Positions 57,241 to 64,000 of a DNA stretch of 64,000 nucleotides are shown here, in pieces. This stretch comes from Monoplex corrugatus (Eukaryota > Mollusca > Gastropoda > Littorinimorpha > Ranellidae). The position numbers were made by a program, and so were the translations under genes. The notes below the pieces were generated by a model. That model was not told where the DNA came from and made no database searches. It saw nothing but the letters and a program-made list of their open reading frames with translations. Numbering within the stretch: the first letter of the stretch is position 1; every line of letters begins with the position of its first letter. The stretch lies in NCBI GenBank assembly GCA_030674185.1, contig CM060312.1, forward strand, positions 35,691,862 through 35,755,861. The letters are read 5' to 3'.

Positions 57241-57820
57241 ACTTGTACCATCTCTTTACACTTTTAAGTATAGATATAGTATTTGCAATTAAGATTATTT
57301 TAGCATGTTTATATACTATCTTTTTGTTGATTGTGTAGCTCCTCTTTGGGCGAGAGTTAGATGAAAAAAAGGTATGCAAAGGCTTATCTATCACCCTCAT
57401 AAATAAAATCGCTAACCCTAATTTATTTCTATTTTTCTTTTTCTCTCTTCTCTGTCCTTTCTCCCTTTTTCTGTCCCTCTCTCTCTTCCTCCTTCCTGCC
57501 ATCTTGACGGTAATGTATAGTTTAATCAATCAGTTGATCATATCTGTTTGTATTAATGTTTTCCGTGACTATGCTTTAGTATGTGATTCATGAGATATAT
57601 TATTTTCTGTTCATATAATGATGTAGTTGCCCTGTCGTGAAGCCACTTCATCCCCAATATTAACTTGTTAGTTAAACTACCGTAATCTATTTCACACACC
57701 CCCTCCCCCCCCCCCCACCTCTCTCTCTCTCTCTCTGTCTCTGTCACTTTTGCAGTATCCAGTTTTCCGAAGTATTAATGCAAGCAGATCGGCAACAGCA
57801 GAGATCTAGCCGATGTGCTA
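57240..57820. other. No supported feature
   Basis: Pyrimidine-rich tract (57430-57500), a C run near 57700 and short CT repeats; no gene recognised. Confidence 0.4.
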
Positions 57821-57948
57821 GTAGTAAGAAACTCTGGGGAGAGCTGGACAGCAGAAGGTCCTCAGAGAAGAAACCTCCGTCAAGCAAGTGTTTCGGCCCT
57901 TAACTCCTGACATTCTAAGGGGGCTGGGCCGCATCCAGGTCGTGACTC
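57821..57948 (-). repeat. Dispersed SINE-like core (copy 2)
   Basis: Reverse complement of 17341-17471 over about 128 bp (CGTGACCTGGATGCGGCCCA on the minus strand). The tRNA-like head seen at 17241 is not present here. Confidence 0.75.
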
Positions 57949-58026
57949 CTGGATGCCCCTCTCTAGATGCTAATATCTATACCGTTGGGATACAAACAAT
58001 GTTTCTTTTCTTTTCATTTCATTTCA

Positions 58027-58027
<1 letters not shown>

Positions 58028-58100
<73 letters not shown>

Positions 58101-58223
58101 CTCTCTGTCTGTTTGTCTGTCTGTATGTCTGTCTGTCTGTCTCTCTGTCTCTCTCTTACAGACAATTTTAGTGTCAGTTTACTCAAGAAAGTGTCACAGC
58201 GCGAGAATGACATACAAAGAGAA

Positions 58224-58255
<32 letters not shown>

Positions 58256-58432
58256 GAAGAGGAGGGGAGATAAACCAGTTCTTCCTGTGTGCCCCACGTA
58301 AAATTTCATAGTTAAACTTGTTTAAAACCAGCACGAAATAATGATTGTGGCTCATTATTTTCCCCCGCGTGGTTATGTCACTTTTATGTCCGCAGTTTTG
58401 TGCATGAGTGCGAATATGCGTGCGTGTATGTA

Positions 58433-58499
<67 letters not shown>

Positions 58500-58748
58500 A
58501 CGCGCGCGCGTACACATGCGTAAGTACCGCGACGGCATAGGATGGAACAGAGCAACTACTAGTAGCTATAAACTGCACCCATTTATCAAACAAACCACGT
58601 GATATGTTGGCCTACAGAAGTTATGGGTTATGTGTCGAGTACACAATACAGGTAATGAAATTGTAAGCATACCGTAACTTCTGGTGTTTCGTTGTTGTTC
58701 TCTTTGTCTCGGTCTCGGTCTCGGTCTCTGTCTGTCTTCCTATCTGCC

Positions 58749-58780
<32 letters not shown>

Positions 58781-58826
58781 ACACTCTGTGTGTGTGTGTG
58801 TGTCTGTGTGTGTGTGTGTGTGTGTC

Positions 58827-58873
<47 letters not shown>

Positions 58874-58990
58874 TTTTCCTCTCTCTCCATGTTGGAGAGG
58901 GGGGTATGTGTTTGTGTTCTCTCTCTCTCTCTCTCTTGCGCGCGCGCACTAGCTCGCTCGCTCACCGTCTTTGGTGGTACGTACTTACGT
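58028..58990. repeat. Cluster of CT, GA, TG and TCTG microsatellites
   Basis: CT 58029-58098, TCTG runs near 58105-58145, GA 58222-58244, TG 58437-58496, TCTG 58740-58778, TG 58788-58872, CT 58918-58935. Confidence 0.95.
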
Positions 58991-59235
58991 GAGATATGTT
59001 CATTTCAGCCCTTCATGAGGGACCAAGGCCTCCTTCTTTAGATAGATCTTCTGAATCTGTATATCTTTCGTGTTAAGAATTACGGACAGGCTTGCTTACC
59101 TTAACCGAGTTTACTGGTATCAACAAACACTGAATTACTCCGTAATTTCTCATCATCGTTCTTGTATACAGTTTTAAAAAAGGAAATGGTTGTTTCATAG
59201 CATTGGTAATTATTTTTTTCAATTTTACAACTGTC

Positions 59236-59455
59236 TTACAATCATTCAAAATGTGGTTTGTAATTATTCAAGAAATGTTGCTTGTAATCATTCAGGGTAT
59301 ATAGTGTTTGTTTCATAATACAAGTAATGATTTGTCACTTTCACAGCTATCTTGCAAATATTCAGAACTCATATTACTTTCAATTACTAAAGAAGTATTG
59401 CCTGCATCGCTCATAATCGTTCAAATGGTACGGTTTGTAATCATTGAAAAAGTAT
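59236..59455. repeat. Scattered TTGTAATCATTCA motif
   Basis: Related words at about 59240, 59260, 59283, 59414 and 59437 suggest a decayed short-period repeat. Confidence 0.4.
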
Positions 59456-59764
59456 CTTGTAGGATGTTCACCTAGACTATCCGTTCATGAGGGGCCATGG
59501 CAAATAAAAGAAGAATAAACATTCCGAACTCGAATATCTTAAATGGTGTGTGTCCAATATGGCGTAATTATTTGTAAGTAGCAGTTCATCAACTAACACT
59601 AAGCACAATATAAGTATATCGTAAATTGAACAGTGCTCTGAATTTCCTTCACATATGCAATGATATGGGTAATAAATACATCGGGTAAGTGATTGTGTAA
59701 GTACAAACATGTTCCACAATGGAATTCTGTATTATCTTTTGTGGCTACTAGCGTGAAAGGCTGT

Positions 59765-60240
59765 GTTTTCAATATCTTTTAGTTTCGTCCAAGACATCTG
59801 CTCAAGATCTGCAAATCACGTTGCAAGATTGAGTGTCCCACCCTCAAGTTCTTAAAGAGTGTTGCTTGGCAAGCACTGAATGTCTACGTGTCTACTCATC
59901 AAGTGCCAGTTTTGCTGGACAGGACATGTAGTCTGTGTGGGCGACATGATGCAAAGAGCTGAAGCAAGGACACTGTAACTAGGGAAGACCACTGAAGTGA
60001 TAAAGGGATAGTCTGAAGGTCGACCTCATCAACCGTGGCATCAACATTACCAGATGGGAAGACATTGCCCTCATCAGAGCCTCTGGAGACTGCTGTGCAT
60101 GCAGGACAATCACGGAACAGCGCAGAACAGCTGCTGCTCAACAAAAGATGGACTGGCGGAAAGAAATTCGTGTATCCAACACGAAGATCCACCCACACCA
60201 GATGCCTAAGACCAATAGGCCAGTGCTTACTTATCTTTCA
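59765..60240 (+). mobile_element. LINE with C2H2-type tail, 3' fragment (copy 3)
   Basis: Frames give LLKICKSRC (as in RRICKIRW), DRTC..GHVVCV-like WVGH block, VTRWEDIALIRASGDC-like, then AEQLLLNKRWTGGKKFVYPT and RRSTHTRCL. They match the tail of 22203-23036 and 11390-13790. Old and frameshifted. Confidence 0.6.
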
Positions 60241-60549
60241 GACTGACAAGAGAATCTGGCAAGACCTATGTTGACTTCTGTTTAAGACTGTATCTATGGT
60301 ACCAATATGTACTGCCATGAAAGATTATAATATCTTTGGCATTTCCAATTGTATTGCCATGAGAAATTGTAATACCTTTGCTAGTTTCAATGTACATCGA
60401 TAGAAAGACTGTGATTATATGATATCTCCAATAGTAAGTCCATACTTACATATACAACCAAACTGGTTTAACTTTCAGGAAAACTGAAAATGTTCTAGAG
60501 AGAATTTATTCTCTTTTGTGTGTGGACACGCGCTTCATCTCTGTCTGTC

Positions 60550-60697
60550 AGTCGTGTGCATGTCTATGTGTGTATGTGTGTGTGTGCGTGCGTGCGTGCG
60601 TGCGTGTGTGTGTATGTGTGTATGTGTGTGTGTGTGCTTGCGTGCCTGTATGTGTGCGCGCGCACGTGTGTATGTGTGTGTGTTCCTATCTGCCTGT

Positions 60698-60742
<45 letters not shown>

Positions 60743-60800
60743 TCTCTCTCTGTCTGTCTATCTGTCTGTCTGTCTCTCCTCTCTCTGTCTGATACACACA
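60550..60800. repeat. TG, CCTG and TCTG simple repeats
   Basis: TG/CG-rich 60560-60680, CCTG repeats 60697-60739, TCTG to 60785. Confidence 0.95.
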
Positions 60801-60884
60801 GACTGTAATTATTGTAAGTGCATGCCCATCAATTATACTAATAAAAAAATCACGGTATTGGACTTGCTCACTGTAACTTGAGCA

Positions 60885-61375
60885 GTGTTTCGGTTTAATT
60901 TTGATCTTGTTGGTGCTGGTTTTTTAGCGTTCCGATTGTTTTCTCGGATGAGTGTATTCATGTTGTTTTTGTTCACACTGTGCAGGCGGTATGCTGCTGC
61001 ACAGTCTGCATACTCTATCTTCGTTCGGTGCGCAAACTGAATGTTTTCGTGTCTCCGTAAGCCGGACACTGACATGACTTACAGGATCTTTATTCTGACA
61101 TGACTTACAGGATCTTTATTCTGACATGACTGATAGGATCTTTATTCTGACATGACTTCTAGGATCTTTAACGTACATATTCGGAAGTGTGCATGCATAT
61201 ACTCACGAAGGCGGTCCGGGCACTGGCATGTCTGCACGCATTTGACCTGGGGGAACAGAAAACGATCTCTACTGTTTGAGTCTACCCACCAGGCGGAGAT
61301 GTCTGAGCGGATCGAACCCAGGATCTTCCTGAATGGAAGCCCAACTTGTACCCATTTGACTACCATGTCTGTACT
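60885..61375 (-). repeat. tRNA-headed SINE with an internal 26-bp expansion
   Basis: Minus strand: a tRNA-like head near 61365-61300 with a box-A-like GTAGTCAAATGG and a perfect box B GGGTTCGATCC. The body follows (CCCCAGGTCAAATGCGTGCA, CAGTGCCCGGACCGCCTTCG, CGTTAAAGATCCT, CATGTCAGTGTCCGG). Inside, a 26-bp unit is repeated (plus-strand starts 61071, 61097, 61123, 61149). The 30390-30540 fragment belongs to the same family. Recognised from memory as a gastropod SINE. Confidence 0.75.
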
Positions 61376-61379
61376 GCTT

Positions 61380-62045
61380 CATGCTTCACAATACAAAAGA
61401 TAAGAAGATAAGAATGACTATGTTGATTCATCCAGAAAAATTGCTGACAGGTGCAAACATATAACAAACACAAACATCGTGCTGTGCCTTAAAACGTTTG
61501 ATACTGAAATACGCGCAACATCTATTCGTCAAGCAATATTCAAATAAATCATTTAAATTTGAAGTTTCTCTCAACAAAGTTGTCCATCATCCATCCTGAA
61601 CCAGCCACTTGCATGGCGCGAACCGGTTGACAATAACAACAAACATGCACATTATGTTAAAATCAAAGTATTAACATCCCTCCCCTCCCCTCCCCTGAGA
61701 TGTGATGATATGCATAATCAGCTAACTGATTCTGTAAGCATGTAGGCCTACGTATATTTTCTATCATGAGTCAATGTATGTTTTTGGTACCTTTAATGGG
61801 AGGCCTGGTTGGAATATACGTAGATCTCCTACCTTCAAGTTATTTTTTTCTGCAAGTGCACTAATTTGACTCGGGGGAAAATTGACCTTGGTCAGGTTTG
61901 GCAAAGGTAAAGCCGTGAGGGAGAGGAGATGGTACCGCCCTCATAATGCTGGCCCCGAAGAAGTTGAGATCTCTTTCGCCTTGCTCTCTCTCTCTCTGTC
62001 TTACAACCTCAGTGTCGTGGAACGGCCTTACCGATTTCATCTTTT
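61380..62045. other. No supported feature
   Basis: No recognisable gene; short CCCCT repeat near 61680. Confidence 0.4.
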
Positions 62046-62048
62046 AAT

Positions 62049-62347
62049 GTGTGTGTGTGCGCGCGCGCGCGCGGTGTGGTCTGTGTGTTTTGGGTCTGTG
62101 TGGTCTCTGTGTGTGTGTGTGTCTGTGTGTGTGTCTCTGTGTGTATGTGTCTGTGTTTGTGTGTGTGTATGTTTGTGTTCGCGTGTGAGTGCGCGCGCGC
62201 GCGCGTGTGTGTTGTGTGTGTGTACGCGCATGTGCTGTCAGTGCGACTTTTAATTAATATCAGTTTGAAAATAGTTTATTACAGTGATGTGAGTGCACTT
62301 TCTGTGTCTGCCTGCGCAGTGTGTGTGTGTGTGTGTGTATGTGTGTG

Positions 62348-62414
<67 letters not shown>

Positions 62415-62420
62415 TTGATG
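62049..62420. repeat. TG and CG/GC microsatellites
   Basis: TG, GCGCGC and TGTC runs 62049-62225 and a long TG run 62320-62413. Confidence 0.95.
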
Positions 62421-63049
62421 TGTACATGTTGTGCGCGCGTCGCCTCTTTAAACTCAGGTATTTTTTTAAACAAAACAGTTATATGTCCGACTTAGTTAAC
62501 ACACCATACTACATGAGTACATCAGTGGCATCCATTAAAAAAAAAAAAGGCTGACTTCATTCTTACTAATGTTGCTATTTATACCGAGTTATAATGATTT
62601 ATTTATAGTTTCTTACCGAATGTTTATTGACTAGCGGATTTTCCCGATTGGAAAGGTCTGGAAAGACGATGACGCAATCTATAAAAAATACACTTGGCGC
62701 AAAGCTTACGGGTAAAATATGTGTCACCGTCAGGCTTTGAATATGGCATCTACGCAATGGGAGTTAATCAAACATACGTCTTTTGTAGAGAAAGTCGGCC
62801 GTCTTTGTGCACATGCATGGCTGTGACACATATTACGCACGTACTACGCACACTGACTTCTCTGTCTCCATTTTTGTCTCTCTGGGATTAATAAGCTCTT
62901 GCGACACAGAATGGTATCTTTTCATCCAGTTTTTTTCTTCACAGCATTTATGCAAAAATCGTGGATTCTACGAACAGAAAAATGTTAACGTGTTGGTTGT
63001 TTCTTTCCTTACACTGGTTATGTGTTTCATTGGTTTTGCAAAATTGCGT

Positions 63050-63063
63050 GCGTGCGCGCGCGC

Positions 63064-63132
<69 letters not shown>

Positions 63133-63330
63133 CGCACGGGCGTCACTGTGTTGATGAAAAAAAACAACAATACCATTTTCAACAACTTAAGAAGACATTG
63201 TTTTAGTGCAGAAGTTTTTGAATAAGCTCAGAACTGTAAGCAAAGATGAACTCCTGTCTTCTTTACAGGCAAGAGGTATGCTTGTAACTGATTGATTCTT
63301 TTAGAGAGAGAAATAGAGAGAGAGAGAGAG

Positions 63331-63414
<84 letters not shown>

Positions 63415-63415
63415 A
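63050..63415. repeat. TG microsatellites
   Basis: CG then TG run 63050-63128; GA (63303-63334) joined to TG (63335-63411). Confidence 0.95.
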
Positions 63416-63838
63416 GACTGTGTTCAGGCGTATGCGTGTCACTGTGTTACTGCGAGAAACTTGTCTACCAAGTAAAGAGTAGGTCTTGCTTTAGTGCTGT
63501 AAAGAAGCTTTTAACAGAATCAATGTACCTAGAGCTTTATTCCCGCTTTCTTGTCTTCTTTACAGTGAATCATACAGAGATTCTCACGTGGGCGCGTAAG
63601 ACCACCTGACCTTTCAAGTTTTGTCTCGTCATAACATTAAGTAAATATTTATATCTATCCCGTTTGTGGGAGGCCATTGTACAGTGCCTATAGTAGGAAG
63701 GTCACACAGAAGCCCAGACCCAACCCATGCTCTAGTTTTTTTTCCCCCTTCCTGTGTCATTAAGCGTCAGCAAATACTACACTGTTGGCTTACGTGGCTG
63801 TATATATGTATTCTTTGTCATTATCGGTCGTCCAAGAT

Positions 63839-63900
63839 TATAAAAAGGAACTGACAAGCACCCAGCACTTCACACACACTCAAGCTTTACGTACACGCGG
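63839..63900 (+). promoter_or_regulatory. TATA-box promoter-like sequence at right edge
   Basis: TATAAAAAG at 63839-63847 with an initiator-like TTCAC near 63870-63873 (about 31 bp downstream). A gene, if any, would lie beyond the window. Confidence 0.35.
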
Positions 63901-64000
63901 CACCACTGTACAGAGGAAAACAAGAACTAAACTACGATTGGAATTAATCTGTTCGCTGAAGATCGAGTGTTATTTGTTTGTTGTTGCTGTTGTTGTTAGA

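Noticed and set aside
61300..61375. Functional tRNA gene on the minus strand
   Set aside because: The box B is perfect, but the sequence continues into a known-type SINE body and no cloverleaf was found.

Overview
The window is eukaryotic nuclear DNA, most likely from a mollusc and probably a gastropod. It has intron-containing genes with GT..AG boundaries and a very high load of CA/TG, CT/GA and TA microsatellites. It holds a dense mixture of decayed non-LTR retrotransposons (RTE-like, CR1/L2-like, Tx1-like and a LINE with a C2H2 tail), Penelope-like elements, mariner elements, one Gypsy LTR element and a tRNA-headed SINE that I recall from caenogastropod genomes. The taxonomic call rests on memory of repeat families and was not searched.

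Two host genes can be assembled with confidence. Both lie on the + strand in the same orientation. RING gene 1 (23741-33230) joins exons 23741-24018, 26589-26781 and 32559-33230 into a 380-residue protein. RING gene 2 (42042-53709) joins exons 42042-42286, 46490-46673 and 53215-53709 into a 307-residue protein that ends in a two-helix membrane hairpin. The genes share RING spacing, the position and phase of the intron that cuts the RING, and a phase-0 end of exon 2. They look like diverged tandem duplicates of a RING E3 ubiquitin ligase whose third exon has changed. Each carries a perfect TGACGTCA palindrome within about 105 bp upstream of its start codon. Their introns are filled with the mobile elements listed here.

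Layout: 1-742 CR1/L2 LINE 3' end; 780-3205 nested RTE remnants on the minus strand, holding a foldback repeat; 3228-7100 mostly unique DNA with promoter-like stretches and a candidate minus-strand exon; 7680-16340 a succession of LINE remnants with tandem duplications; 17241-17471 a tRNA-like stretch and a SINE-like core; 17699-22153 a Gypsy element with identical LTRs; 22203-23036 a LINE tail; 23741-33230 RING gene 1; 34206-36435 a Penelope-like element with inverted ends; 36650-38330 an old degenerate minisatellite; 39040-41570 Tx1, CR1/L2 and Penelope fragments; 42042-53709 RING gene 2; 54648-63000 mariner, RTE, LINE and SINE fragments among long microsatellites; 63839 onward a promoter-like right edge.

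The most notable signals are (i) the paired RING genes, (ii) a textbook -1 frameshift signal between gag and pol of the Gypsy element, (iii) hammerhead-ribozyme-like folds at the ends of four Penelope-like sequences, one with a compensated core pair, (iv) a foldback repeat with 30-bp arms present twice, and (v) a 1.7-kb degenerate 29-bp array. No rRNA, real tRNA gene, CRISPR or bacterial feature was seen.
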